Positions 38,177 to 48,800 of a stretch of 50,990 nt of DNA are shown here, one piece after another. Origin of the DNA: Bacteroidia bacterium. GTDB lineage: Bacteria > Bacteroidota > Bacteroidia > Flavobacteriales_D > Crocinitomicaceae. The stretch's first letter is position 1. The number at the start of each line of letters is the position of its first letter. Under the pieces are notes generated by a model. That model did not search any database and was not told where the DNA came from. It saw only the letters and a list, made by a program, of their open reading frames with translations. Position numbers and translations under genes: made by a program. Location of the stretch: the NCBI GenBank assembly GCA_030426825.1, contig JAUHXX010000002.1, forward strand, positions 1-50,990, read 5' to 3'.

Positions 38177-39505
38177 TTAAATCACACCTCTTGCTTTTAG
38201 CTCCAGGTATTTGTTAATACTATCCACAGTTAAATTTTCAGGTGTTGTTAAAACAGTTTGAATACCGTTCTTCCTCAATTCCATGGCCACTTTCTTTTTG
38301 TCCATGGTGTACTTCTCCGCAAAAGTTTTCAGGTAGATATCCCTTACATGTTTAGGCTCCATTTCAGTTGCCTTTTCGACTTCAGTATTCTCAAAAAAGA
38401 TGACCACCAACACATGTTTTTGATTCACTCTTCGTAACATTGGTAACACCCTTTTCAATGCATAATCTGATTCAATGTTGGTGTACAACATGATGAGTGA
38501 CCGACCCTTAATATGATTACGAATTCCATGATACAGCAGTTCGTAATTTGACTCTAAGAATCGTGTTTTTTGACGGTACAAAATCTCCATGATTTTGCTC
38601 AGCTGATTTTTTGAACGATCTGCTGCCAACTTAGCCCCTAACTTATCTGAAAAGGTCATCAAACCCACTTTATCACCTTTGCGAATACAAATGTTGGAGA
38701 AGGCCAAAGTAGAGTTGATGGCATAGTCTAAAAGCGTCAATTCATTGAAAGGCATCCGCATAGTTCTGCTTTTATCAATAATGGCATAAACCTGTTGCTC
38801 ACGCTCATCTTGATACTGGTTCACCATCAATTCATTTCTTCTTGAGGTTGCTTTCCAGTTTACCGTTCTGATATCATCACCCTGAACATAATTTTTAATT
38901 TGCTCAAACTCATTGTTATGTCCTAGTCGTCTAATTTTTTTAATTCCTGTGGCTGCCGTTTTTGCGAATACCTTGAGCTCGTATTGCTTCATCTGGATGA
39001 TTGAAGGATAAGCCGGCACCATTTGTTTGGCTTCAACAACAACTTTTCGTTGAATGATATGCGTTAAACCTGAGCAAAACACGTTGATGTTTGAAAATTT
39101 ATATTCTCCTCTATCTGTAGGGTGGATGACATAATCAAACAGTACTTCTTGCTCGTTTTCAAGCATTGCTGAGAACTTTAAATCCCGCAATTGTAATTGG
39201 TGGGGAGGATTATCGTAAACAATGGCTCTGATTCTAAAGCTATAATTGCTGCCAATAATTAGTTTTACCTTATTATCATCCCCAACAGAAAGTGGATTCA
39301 TGACATCCCTTTCACCGTCAATGGGATTCTTTTTAATGAATAAAATAAACAATTCAAGGATAGCCAATGCCAAGAACAAGGCTAAAGCAGCCTGCGCCAC
39401 CAAAAACATTCCACTGTAAATAAAGCCAAATACAAACAGGGTTGCCACCGCAACCAAGCCGATAAAAAACTCATAGGGAAGATATAGTCCTTTGATTACT
39501 CGCAT
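38177..39505 (-). CDS. DUF58-domain protein
   Basis: 442 aa; two N-terminal TMs, GDDIRTVNWKATSRRNELMVNQYQDEREQQVYAIIDKSRTM signature. Confidence 0.94.
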   Translation of the reverse strand: MRVIKGLYLPYEFFIGLVAVATLFVFGFIYSGMFLVAQAALALFLALAILELFILFIKKNPIDGERDVMNPLSVGDDNKVKLIIGSNYSFRIRAIVYDNPPHQLQLRDLKFSAMLENEQEVLFDYVIHPTDRGEYKFSNINVFCSGLTHIIQRKVVVEAKQMVPAYPSIIQMKQYELKVFAKTAATGIKKIRRLGHNNEFEQIKNYVQGDDIRTVNWKATSRRNELMVNQYQDEREQQVYAIIDKSRTMRMPFNELTLLDYAINSTLAFSNICIRKGDKVGLMTFSDKLGAKLAADRSKNQLSKIMEILYRQKTRFLESNYELLYHGIRNHIKGRSLIMLYTNIESDYALKRVLPMLRRVNQKHVLVVIFFENTEVEKATEMEPKHVRDIYLKTFAEKYTMDKKKVAMELRKNGIQTVLTTPENLTVDSINKYLELKARGVI

Positions 39506-39506
39506 T

Positions 39507-40652
39507 CTATCTTGGCACCTCTACTTCTCCAATAATTTCTTGAACAATGTCCTCCGTTGAAATTCCTTCCATTTCCGCTTCGGGTGTCATTATAAGCCTA
39601 TGATTTAACACGTGCGGTGCTACGAATTGAACGTCATCCGGAATCACGAAATCTCTACCTCTTATAGCAGCAAAAGCTTTAGATGCTTTCATCATTGACA
39701 ATGAAGCTCTTGGAGATCCACCTAAATACAACTTCGCATGATTTCTAGTTTTATCTGTGATTTGAGCGATATAACTCAATAATTGGTCTTCAATTCTAAC
39801 TTTTTCTACTATATCTTGAATTTCATTCAAGTCTTTTGGTGTAAAAATTCCTGCAAGGCTATCCAATGAAGGTGCTTTAATATTGCTCTTATATCGATTC
39901 AATATTTCTTGCTCTTCAGTCAATGAAGGGTAACCAATTTTAATTTTGAACAAGAAACGGTCTAGTTGTGCTTCAGGTAAATTATATGTTCCTTCTTGCT
40001 CAACCGGGTTTTGAGTGGCCAACACTAAGAAGGGAAATTCCATTTTATACACTTCTCCATCATAAGAAATTTGACGCTCTTCCATCACCTCAAATAAAGC
40101 CGCTTGTGTTTTTGCAGGAGCACGGTTGATTTCATCAATCAACACAATATTTGAAAATACAGGACCTTTTTTAAAGGTGAACTCTGAATTCTGTAGATTA
40201 AACACAGAGGTACCGATTACATCAGATGGCATTAAATCGGGTGTAAACTGAATTCTTGAAAAATCAACAGACAAAGTTTTAGAAAGCACTTTAGCCGTTA
40301 AAGTTTTTGCCACTCCAGGAACACCTTCAAGCAAAACATGTCCATTCGAAAAAATCGAAATTAACAACAAGTCAACCATATCGTGCTGTCCGATTACGAA
40401 TTTACCAATCTCTTCACGTGTTTTCGTAACTTTTTGATTAATGAATCCGAGATTCAATCCTGAACTGAACATTTGACTAGCCTCTTGAGTATACGACCCA
40501 CTTCCTTCTGGAGGCGTCACAGAACTAGCTCGTTCAACAGGAGCAACTCCTCCTGAACTTAGACCAGAGTTTGATTCTTCTGAGCCACCTGTGTTTTGAC
40601 CTTCATTCTGGTTTTTCTCCTCTTCAGGATTCGTGTTGTTTTGATCTTCCAT
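39507..40652 (-). CDS. MoxR-family AAA+ ATPase
   Basis: 381 aa; GHVLLEGVPGVAKTLTAK Walker A, VLIDEINRAPAKTQAALFEVMEE Walker B; Gln/Asn/Ser/Gly-rich N-terminal extension. Confidence 0.95.
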   Translation of the reverse strand: MEDQNNTNPEEEKNQNEGQNTGGSEESNSGLSSGGVAPVERASSVTPPEGSGSYTQEASQMFSSGLNLGFINQKVTKTREEIGKFVIGQHDMVDLLLISIFSNGHVLLEGVPGVAKTLTAKVLSKTLSVDFSRIQFTPDLMPSDVIGTSVFNLQNSEFTFKKGPVFSNIVLIDEINRAPAKTQAALFEVMEERQISYDGEVYKMEFPFLVLATQNPVEQEGTYNLPEAQLDRFLFKIKIGYPSLTEEQEILNRYKSNIKAPSLDSLAGIFTPKDLNEIQDIVEKVRIEDQLLSYIAQITDKTRNHAKLYLGGSPRASLSMMKASKAFAAIRGRDFVIPDDVQFVAPHVLNHRLIMTPEAEMEGISTEDIVQEIIGEVEVPR

Positions 40653-41923
40653 TATCTACAATTTTTATAAAAATATTCTATTTTTTGATGCAACATAATC
40701 AGTTGGTCATCAGTTACTTCACTTATACCCTCTAATTGCTCAAACAAATTAAATATATCAACAATGAGGTTTTTATCTACTTGAGATTTAATTGCCACTT
40801 TATCGATAAACTTATCATCAGCTTTTTTGGTTAGTATATAGTAGCGCTCTGCTATAAAATTCAAGAAGGTTTTTTCTTTTAAACGGATTAATTTACTGTG
40901 CGATCCGCTCTGCATATACAGTGATGAGAGTGTATTGACATACTGCATAGAAGTGTTCTCTTTTAATTCGGCTGCAGGAATCACTTCTTGCATTCTTCTG
41001 CCCTTAAACAAGGCATACAAAATCGCTCCAACCAGCAGAATAATCAATGCCCACACCAGTGGTGGATGTTTCATGATGAATTCTAGCATAGATCTACGCT
41101 CTTCTCCTCCCCCTGGATCATCATTTCCATATTCATAATGTGATTCTAAATTATATCGATCCCATTGCACACGGCCATGTGGAATATGCTCAAGCATGTG
41201 CTCCGCATAGATAAAACCATCTCGTTTCATCATTGAGATATTGGTGAAACAATAGGGAATACTATGAAAATAAATCCACCCTTCACCATGCTGCAAACGA
41301 ATGAAATTGACCTGATCTTTAGTGTTTCGCCCCATCATTCTCGGAGGATCCAAATAACTTAAAAAATTAGTTGTATCAAAATGATTCCAAGTTTTTTGTT
41401 CTGTTTTATTATTATAAACGTACTTGTATTTATAGCGCTTTGAGCTCAATTCAGGATGTGAAAACTTTAAATGTTGAACTGAGTCTGTTTTACTGTTTTC
41501 ACTAAACAGGTATTCTGCATCATAAAAAAACTCTTGGCAAATTCTGTAAGGAAATGATCGTGCTGCAATAAAGGCTGTGTTCCCCTTCTCCACAAAATCC
41601 ATTAAAAATTCGGCAGTGGAATCTTCCATATAATTGGTCCGACCAATGAAAAAATAGATGTCATTGATTCTGGCATTATCTTCTAATTCCTCTTCTAGCG
41701 TATTTTCAATACTCAGGAAATTTCCAAACATGCCAGCAGTATCCAACAATTCTTTTAACATGAAGGTGCCGTAAGGACCCTTGTCATCAGGATCAAAAGT
41801 CTCAGTCCAATTATCAGAAATATAAGTATCTGAACTGCTTCCTTTACCGCCAAAAAAATAAAGTAATACTACAAAGATGATAATCACACCCGCTATAATC
41901 GATATTTTACCTGCCTTGCCCAA
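40652..41923 (-). CDS. DUF4350-domain membrane protein
   Basis: 423 aa; N-terminal TM, WTETFDPDDKGPYGTFMLKELL, second TM near residue 290; TAATG junction with moxR. Confidence 0.85.
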   Translation of the reverse strand: MGKAGKISIIAGVIIIFVVLLYFFGGKGSSSDTYISDNWTETFDPDDKGPYGTFMLKELLDTAGMFGNFLSIENTLEEELEDNARINDIYFFIGRTNYMEDSTAEFLMDFVEKGNTAFIAARSFPYRICQEFFYDAEYLFSENSKTDSVQHLKFSHPELSSKRYKYKYVYNNKTEQKTWNHFDTTNFLSYLDPPRMMGRNTKDQVNFIRLQHGEGWIYFHSIPYCFTNISMMKRDGFIYAEHMLEHIPHGRVQWDRYNLESHYEYGNDDPGGGEERRSMLEFIMKHPPLVWALIILLVGAILYALFKGRRMQEVIPAAELKENTSMQYVNTLSSLYMQSGSHSKLIRLKEKTFLNFIAERYYILTKKADDKFIDKVAIKSQVDKNLIVDIFNLFEQLEGISEVTDDQLIMLHQKIEYFYKNCR

Positions 41924-42742
41924 TTACTTAACTCCTAGTTTATCCAAAAATCGGGTGAAATTTGGTTTGATTTGTTCAAATTTTGTAGCGTCTAAATCTC
42001 GTTTTCCGTACCAGATAATTTCAAAAAAACTAACGGAAACATTGAAGTCATCAAATTCTTTCTTCCCTGACATTTCTCTCAAATAGTGAAAGTTTGTTTT
42101 TTCTTTTTCCCAATCAATCCATTGCTTTTGGGCAAGATCTCTGATGATAAAAATGAAGTAAATTCTAACAGCCCCACGGTAATCTTTGTTGGCTAAAGCT
42201 TCTTGTAAAAGTCTTTCTAATTCTGTCAATGGAATCTCGACAGGGTTAACATCCTCTAAAACTATTTCACCTGTAATTTTCTTGCCTTTCTTAGGTGCAT
42301 TTATGTATAGATAATAGATCAAGAATATCAATGCGAGAATTAAAATCCCCATAAGAATATAACCTATTGCACCAAAACCTTTGAACGAAGGCGCATCCAT
42401 TGAAGGCGGATCGTAACTTGACGAAGAACTTGAACTTGAAGAATTGTCTGGCCGTTCACCACTTCCGCTTCCGTTGCCACCATTTCCATTACCACCACTT
42501 CCATTTCCGCCACCATTCCCATTTCCAGAACCGTACTTTTTTTTGGCGTCATTGTATTCTTTGTTCGACTCATAAGTCCATTGACGACCAGGACCATTCT
42601 CTACACCTTCATAACGAATTCCATCTCTTAAGTCTTGCCATTTTTTCTCGTCAAGCTGATGGTCGTATAATTCATCTCCATTTTGAGCTTGGGCACAAAT
42701 GGATATCAGTAAAAACGATATGAACAATGCCAATTTATTCAT
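41924..42742 (-). CDS. DUF4129-domain protein
   Basis: Signal peptide MNKLALFISFLLISICAQAQ, Gly/Asn/Ser linker, TM, cytosolic DUF4129-like domain. ATG 42742 overlaps the previous stop by 8 nt. Confidence 0.82.
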   Translation of the reverse strand: MNKLALFISFLLISICAQAQNGDELYDHQLDEKKWQDLRDGIRYEGVENGPGRQWTYESNKEYNDAKKKYGSGNGNGGGNGSGGNGNGGNGSGSGERPDNSSSSSSSSSYDPPSMDAPSFKGFGAIGYILMGILILALIFLIYYLYINAPKKGKKITGEIVLEDVNPVEIPLTELERLLQEALANKDYRGAVRIYFIFIIRDLAQKQWIDWEKEKTNFHYLREMSGKKEFDDFNVSVSFFEIIWYGKRDLDATKFEQIKPNFTRFLDKLGVK

Positions 42743-44624
42743 GATCGTCTTCTGTTTCAAAAGTTTTGTTTCGCTTTCCGAATCGCTCTAATCTTTCAAA
42801 CAATCCCTTGGCGGTTTTCATTTCATTGGATGAGTAATAAGAGAATGAAAAAGAGAGGGCGTAAATGGACAACATAAAAAAGAAGAAAATACAATAAATC
42901 AGTGCCGAAACGAAAGCCTTAATTACCGCATATCCATCAAAAACTGTAATGGTCATGTATTCCGTAATTTTCTCAAACATGGAGATAAGATCGAATTCTC
43001 CAAAGCCTCCCCCTAAAGGATTATTCAGTGTACACAGAAAAATTAATGAGATCAATACAAAAATTGCAAATGAACCCAAAGAATCGCCATAAGCACCTTT
43101 TCCTAAACTAAATGAATTTCCAAAAGCCGTGAAAAAATCCTTCTTCTCAATTGCAATTAACGGTGGTATCATACTCAAGAAAGGCGCCGCGAATAACAAT
43201 AAAAACAGTAAGTTTCCTGGTGCAAAAATCAAAACACTAAGCACAAGGAGGGTATAGATATACATCCAAACCAAACGCTTTGCAAGAAATTTAAAATACC
43301 CTGAAAAAAGGCCTTCATCCTCATCTTTTTGAATACAATAAAACACGGCACAGAATATTAGGGCAAGAATTAAACTCCACGCCAATAATTTATAGAGCGC
43401 AAAATAAATCCCAGTACCGAACATGGTCCCCCACAATTCAAGCATACCTAAATTATAATTGAAGTCATTATAATCGAAAATAAAAATGGCAATTAATAGA
43501 CCAACTAAAATCGGGAAAATGATGGAGAAAAAAAGTTGTGTGATATTGGATGCATACTTAATGAATAAGTAAAAAGTGTCCGTAAATACTTCACTGGTTT
43601 TTCGAATTTTATTCCATTCTATTTTTCGTTTAGGAATGAACCTTGGCACTTCTTTAACTGCAATTTTTTCAGGGTATTTACGTGCCACTAAAAACGGATA
43701 AATTACATAATAGGCTATAATTATACCAAATGAACTCAAGATAATCATCCATTTAGACCATGCTGGCATCACATTATAATATCGAGTAACATAACTTTCT
43801 AGGAAACCAGCAATAATGAAAAAAGGGACCAAACTTAACATGATCATCAAGCCCCGCTTAGCTGAAAAAATTAGAGATTGTGCTCTTGAATAGGACCTTG
43901 GAAACAAGATGCCATTACCCACGGTAATTCCCGCTCCGCCAGCAATAACAATTGATGAAATTTCAAAAGCACCATGAATCCATACCGCTAAAAAAGAAGT
44001 CAATAACAATTGTTTCCCGTAAAACCACCATTGAAAAGAACCTAACATAATGCCATTACTTAACAACATCAAATAGGTTCCCATGGTCGCAAAAATCCCC
44101 AATACAAACGTCATAAATGCCACCATAATATTATTCAAGGTTATCCTCAAAAACATTGAAGTTTGCGGCATCTCTCCATACACACCCATAGGGTCGCCAT
44201 TAGCAATTCGCTCTTCAGTAGCACGAACATACCCTTCTCCCAAAATAATATCTACAAAATTTTGATCGTAGTGCTGTGATACGGCACCAACAATTATAGC
44301 TAGACCAAAAAAGATAAAGGCCATTAACATGTTGCGTCTTGCTCTATACAATTCTAGAGGCAGAGAAACTTTCCAGAATTGCATAAAATTTCCAAGCGGT
44401 TGCTTTTTTTGCTTGTATAAACTTGTAAAAACACCTTGTGCCAACTGATTTAGATAGACACGTACCGATCGTCTGGGGTAAAACGTTCGTGCATAAGAAA
44501 GATCTTCTGTAATCTCAGTGAACAATTCAGAAACCTCATCCGGGTCATTGTTCTTACGACCCGCAAGCTTCTCAAAACGAGCCCACTTTTTTTTATTTTG
44601 CTTTATAAAACTGGTTTCCTTCAT
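42735..44624 (-). CDS. Stage II sporulation protein M (SpoIIM)-family membrane protein with extra C-terminal membrane domain
   Basis: 629 aa; SpoIIM-like first half (FIKQNKKKWARFEKLAGRK; NNIMVAFMTFVLGIFATMGTYLMLLSNGIMLG; WIHGAFEISSIVIAGGAG) plus about 300 aa of further TM segments. Confidence 0.88.
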   Translation of the reverse strand: MKETSFIKQNKKKWARFEKLAGRKNNDPDEVSELFTEITEDLSYARTFYPRRSVRVYLNQLAQGVFTSLYKQKKQPLGNFMQFWKVSLPLELYRARRNMLMAFIFFGLAIIVGAVSQHYDQNFVDIILGEGYVRATEERIANGDPMGVYGEMPQTSMFLRITLNNIMVAFMTFVLGIFATMGTYLMLLSNGIMLGSFQWWFYGKQLLLTSFLAVWIHGAFEISSIVIAGGAGITVGNGILFPRSYSRAQSLIFSAKRGLMIMLSLVPFFIIAGFLESYVTRYYNVMPAWSKWMIILSSFGIIIAYYVIYPFLVARKYPEKIAVKEVPRFIPKRKIEWNKIRKTSEVFTDTFYLFIKYASNITQLFFSIIFPILVGLLIAIFIFDYNDFNYNLGMLELWGTMFGTGIYFALYKLLAWSLILALIFCAVFYCIQKDEDEGLFSGYFKFLAKRLVWMYIYTLLVLSVLIFAPGNLLFLLLFAAPFLSMIPPLIAIEKKDFFTAFGNSFSLGKGAYGDSLGSFAIFVLISLIFLCTLNNPLGGGFGEFDLISMFEKITEYMTITVFDGYAVIKAFVSALIYCIFFFFMLSIYALSFSFSYYSSNEMKTAKGLFERLERFGKRNKTFETEDDHE

Positions 44625-44774
44625 TTCAGGCGTTTTAAATTTAGCATTTTTATTGACAGATAATACATAAATCTTTGTTCACACTTTGGCCCATTTAAAA
44701 CCATTTTGATACAAAGCCTTTTTTGACTAATCTATTAATCCAATAGACGAAACACGTTAATTCCTCGTTTTTTC

Positions 44775-44805
44775 TTGCGCTGCATTGTATTTTAGTTTAA
44801 TTTTG
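44775..44805 (+). promoter_or_regulatory. Putative Bacteroidetes-type promoter TTG-N20-TAATTTTG
   Basis: TTG 44775-44777 and TAATTTTG 44798-44805 (matches TAnnTTTG); favours the ATG at 44832 over the track's GTG at 44805. Confidence 0.55.
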
Positions 44806-44831
44806 TGCCGGATAAGATGAAACACGCTACT

Positions 44832-45647
44832 ATGAAACTTAATAATTGGTCAAAAATATTCGGAACTACCGCAATTTTGCTTGGTTTTTCTTGCATCAGT
44901 TATGCTGATTTATCTATAGAAGGTCATTACCAAGGAAAAAATCTTTATGTGCAAAGTCCAGAAAGCGAAGATGGCTTTGGATACTGTGTGAATCGAGTTA
45001 CCGTTAATGGTAGCCCATCATCACATACGGTGCAAGCTAGCGCCTTTCAAGTTGATATGTCAGAATTTGACATTAAAATTGGCGATAAAGTGTTGGTTGT
45101 TTTTGAACATGAAGAAGGTTGCAAACCTAAACTGTTAAACCCAGAAGTATTATTACCGAAAAGCACCTTTGTTTTAGATGAAATTTCATGTAAACCTGAC
45201 GGCACCCTGACATGGGTAACCACTGGTGAGTCTGGGGCTTTAACTTATCAAATTGAACAATACAAATGGAATAAATGGGTTGTTGTTGGTGAAACTAACG
45301 GGATTGGAAACGAAAATCCAAATGAATACCTATTTAACTTATCACCCCATTCAGGCGAAAACAAAGTGAGAGTTTCTCAAACTGACAACACTGGAAAAAA
45401 ACGTGTTTCAAAAGAAGTTGTTTTTGAATCTGAAAATGTATTGGAACCAGAAATGAAAGATGTAAATGGTGAGTCCATTTCTTTTGTATCAAACGGCACT
45501 GAAGTAATTACAAAATATGAGATTTTTGATGCTTACGGAAACATTGTAAAAAAAGGAATGAATTCATCTGTGAATTGTTCTAATCTTAAAAAGGGCTTAT
45601 ATCACGTGAATTATGACAATAAGCACGAAAAATTTATAAAAAAATAG
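44832..45647 (+). CDS. Secreted protein with T9SS type A sorting-like C-terminus
   Basis: Signal peptide-like MKLNNWSKIFGTTAILLGFSCISYA; C-terminal YEIFDAYGNIVKKGMNSSVNCSNLKKGLYHVNYDNKHEKFIKK. Confidence 0.8.
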   Translation: MKLNNWSKIFGTTAILLGFSCISYADLSIEGHYQGKNLYVQSPESEDGFGYCVNRVTVNGSPSSHTVQASAFQVDMSEFDIKIGDKVLVVFEHEEGCKPKLLNPEVLLPKSTFVLDEISCKPDGTLTWVTTGESGALTYQIEQYKWNKWVVVGETNGIGNENPNEYLFNLSPHSGENKVRVSQTDNTGKKRVSKEVVFESENVLEPEMKDVNGESISFVSNGTEVITKYEIFDAYGNIVKKGMNSSVNCSNLKKGLYHVNYDNKHEKFIKK

Positions 45648-45666
45648 ATCTTAACCTATTCTATTT

Positions 45667-45697
45667 AAAGGCCTTACTGTGTAGTGAGGCCTTTTTT
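45667..45697 (+). terminator. Rho-independent terminator
   Basis: AGGCCTTACT-GTGT-AGTGAGGCC then TTTTTT; one pair is G.U on the plus transcript. Confidence 0.85.
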
Positions 45698-45856
45698 GTT
45701 ACAATTCCATGACATAAATCAGCCCAAGGCCAGCTATTGATAGGTTCTAGCACAATTCTATTCACTTAAGATTACAACCGTTCATACATTCTTTGTTGAA
45801 TTCTAGAAGAGATTTGGTTATTTTAATCGCTTAATAACTAAACTAACCTCAAAAAC

Positions 45857-48800
45857 ATGAAATTATTATCTACTGCGTTACTATGCATAGGTCTTGTTTT
45901 TTCTAATGCTTACGGTCAAGAGACTGAACAGAAAAAGGGCTATGTAGAGGGCGAAATGCTAGTTCAAATTACTGCGGATGGCAGTATCAGAGACCTGGCT
46001 AAAAAAGCCCCAGAAAATATGGAGTTCACCATAGGTGAATACATCTCTCCTCCTATGAGAGTTTACTTGATTAATTTTAATCACCATAACATTCCAAATC
46101 ACCAAATGTTGAACTGGTTGTATGAGCAAGAAGAAGTTTCTTTAGCTCAAAATAATCACTACATCACCTTGCGTTCAACATTACCAAATGATGGAACTGC
46201 CTTCAATACACAATGGCACCACAATAATACAGGTCAAACTGGTGGAACAGTTGATGCTGATATTGATTCAGATTTGGCATGGGATATTACCACAGGTGGT
46301 CAAACTGCAACAAATGATGATATCGTAATTTGTTTGATCGAATCTGGAAACTTGGATCACAACGATATTGTAGGAAACAAATGGATCAACGCTGCTGAAG
46401 CAGCTGGAACTCCAGGAGTTGATGATGATGGAAATGGATACACTGATGACATTTCTGGCTGGAACCCAGTTGCCAATAACGGAAACTACGGAACAGGTGG
46501 ACACGGAACAAATTGTTTAGGAATGATGGGAGCTGTTGGAAACAATGGCTTATTAGTTGCTGGAGCAAACTGGGATGTGAAATTGATGGTTGTTGGAGGA
46601 TACAGTATTTCAACAGATGCTAATGCCGTTGAAGCATACACTTATCCTTTAGAAATGAGACAGCTATGGAACTCATCAGGAGGAACTCAAGGTGCATTCG
46701 TTGTAGCTACCAGTTCTTCATGGGGAATAGATGGTGAAGACCCATCTGGACACCCAATCTGGTGTAATTTCTACGATACCTTAGGATACCATGGGATTTT
46801 AAATGTTGGAGCAACAACTAATTCAAACTTAAATGTTGACGTTGCAGGTGATATGCCAACAGCATGTGGATCACCATATATGATTGGTGTGGGAAGAACA
46901 GACCACAATGATAATACAGCTGGTGGATACGGTCAAACTACAATTGAACTTGGAGCACCAGGAATTAACGTAGTAACAACTGCAAATACTAACACAACAA
47001 CGACAACTACAGGAACTTCATTCTCTTGTCCATTAACTGCAGGAGTTATTGGACTCGCCTACTCAATACCTTGTACAAACTTCATGGGAATTGTTACCGC
47101 AGATCCGAAAGCAGGAGCCGACCTTGTACTTCAGGCCTTATTGGATGGAACAGATCAGATACCTGCTTTGGCATCAAAATTCGTTACTGGAGGAAGACTG
47201 AATTCTAGAAACACGCTCGACTCTTTGATGGCAGCCACTTGTTCTGGATCCTTATGTTTAGCTCCATCATCCATTTCTACATCAAATATTGGAGATACAG
47301 GAGCTGATATCAACTTTAACCCATACACTTCTGGTTCTTCCACTAAAATTTACTGGAGAGAAGTTGGAACTACACCTTGGAATCAAGTGCCAAACGCAAG
47401 TTCACCACATTCTTTAACAGGTTTAACCGCTTGTACAGATTATGAATATTATTTAATCACTTATTGTGGTGCAGATTCAAGTAGTAATACGAGTACAGTT
47501 ACATTTACAACAACAGGTTGTGGAGCTTGTATCGATTTAAGTTATTGTGCATCTAATGCAACTGATGGAATTGACGAATGGATTGAAGACTTCGCAATCT
47601 CCACTTATACTAATGCGTCAGGAAATGACGGAGGATTTGGAGACTTTACTGCAACAAGTTCAATTCAATTAGATAAAACTGTTCCTTACTCGTTTACGTT
47701 AACACCTGATTGGGCTGGAACACTTTATGATGAATACACACGTATTTGGATTGATTTAGACCAAAGTGGAACATTTGAAGCTTCTGAGATTTTATACGAT
47801 CAGGGTACTGCTTCACAAACTTCTCCTATTACGGGATCTATTACTGTGCCTGGTACTGCACTAAACGGAAGTACCAGAATGAGAATTCAATTGGCTTATC
47901 AAGGTACAGGTCAAACTACCTTACCACCAGTTTGTGGATCATTCCAATGGGGTGAAGTAGAAGATTATTGTGTTGACATTCAAGACGCTAATCCATGTAA
48001 TTTAACTGTTACAGAAACAATTACAGATGCAACTTGTAACGGTGGATCTGACGGAGCAGTAACTTTAAATTCAGTTACAGGCGGAACATCACCTTACACG
48101 TATAGCTGGGCTCCAGGTGGAGCAACCACACAGTCTATTACTGGACAAGCTGCTGGATCATATACTGTAACAATTACTGATGCTGCTGCATGTAGCTCTT
48201 CATTTACTTATGTTGTAGGTGAACCTGCAGCAATGACAGCAACTTCAAACGTAACAGATGTAACATGTAATGGTGATACTGACGGAGCAATTGATTTAAC
48301 AGTTAGTAATAATCAAGGAGCAATGACCTTTGCATGGACACCAGGTGGAGCTACTACTGAAGATATTTCTTCATTATCCCCAGGTGCTTATACGGTTGTT
48401 GTAACTGACGCGTCAGGTTGTACAGGTACGTTTAATGCTACAGTTGGTGAACCTGCTCCATTATCAGGAACTACGTCTACTACATCTATTCAATTTGGAA
48501 ATGATGGTGCAATTAATTTGACTGTGACTGGTGGTACTCCTCCTTATTCTTATAACTGGGATAGTGGATTTGCAACTACTGAAGATCTGTCTGGATTGAA
48601 TGTTGCTGGTGCCTACACGTGTGTTATAACTGATGCTAATGGTTGTACAACCACTGTTTCTGCTACTGTAGATTCTGAACTAGGAATTGGTGCAAATGAA
48701 TTAAATTCAATGATTATTTATCCTAATCCATCTCATGGTTTAGTGAACATTGCTTTCAAGACGGATGTAGATGCAAGTATTATTGTTTACAATTCAATGG

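Noticed and set aside
42364-42723. ORFs 42400..42723 (+, His-rich) and 42364..42597 (-, Met/Val-rich)
   Set aside because: Produced by the Gly/Asn/Ser coding repeat of the DUF4129 gene read in other frames.
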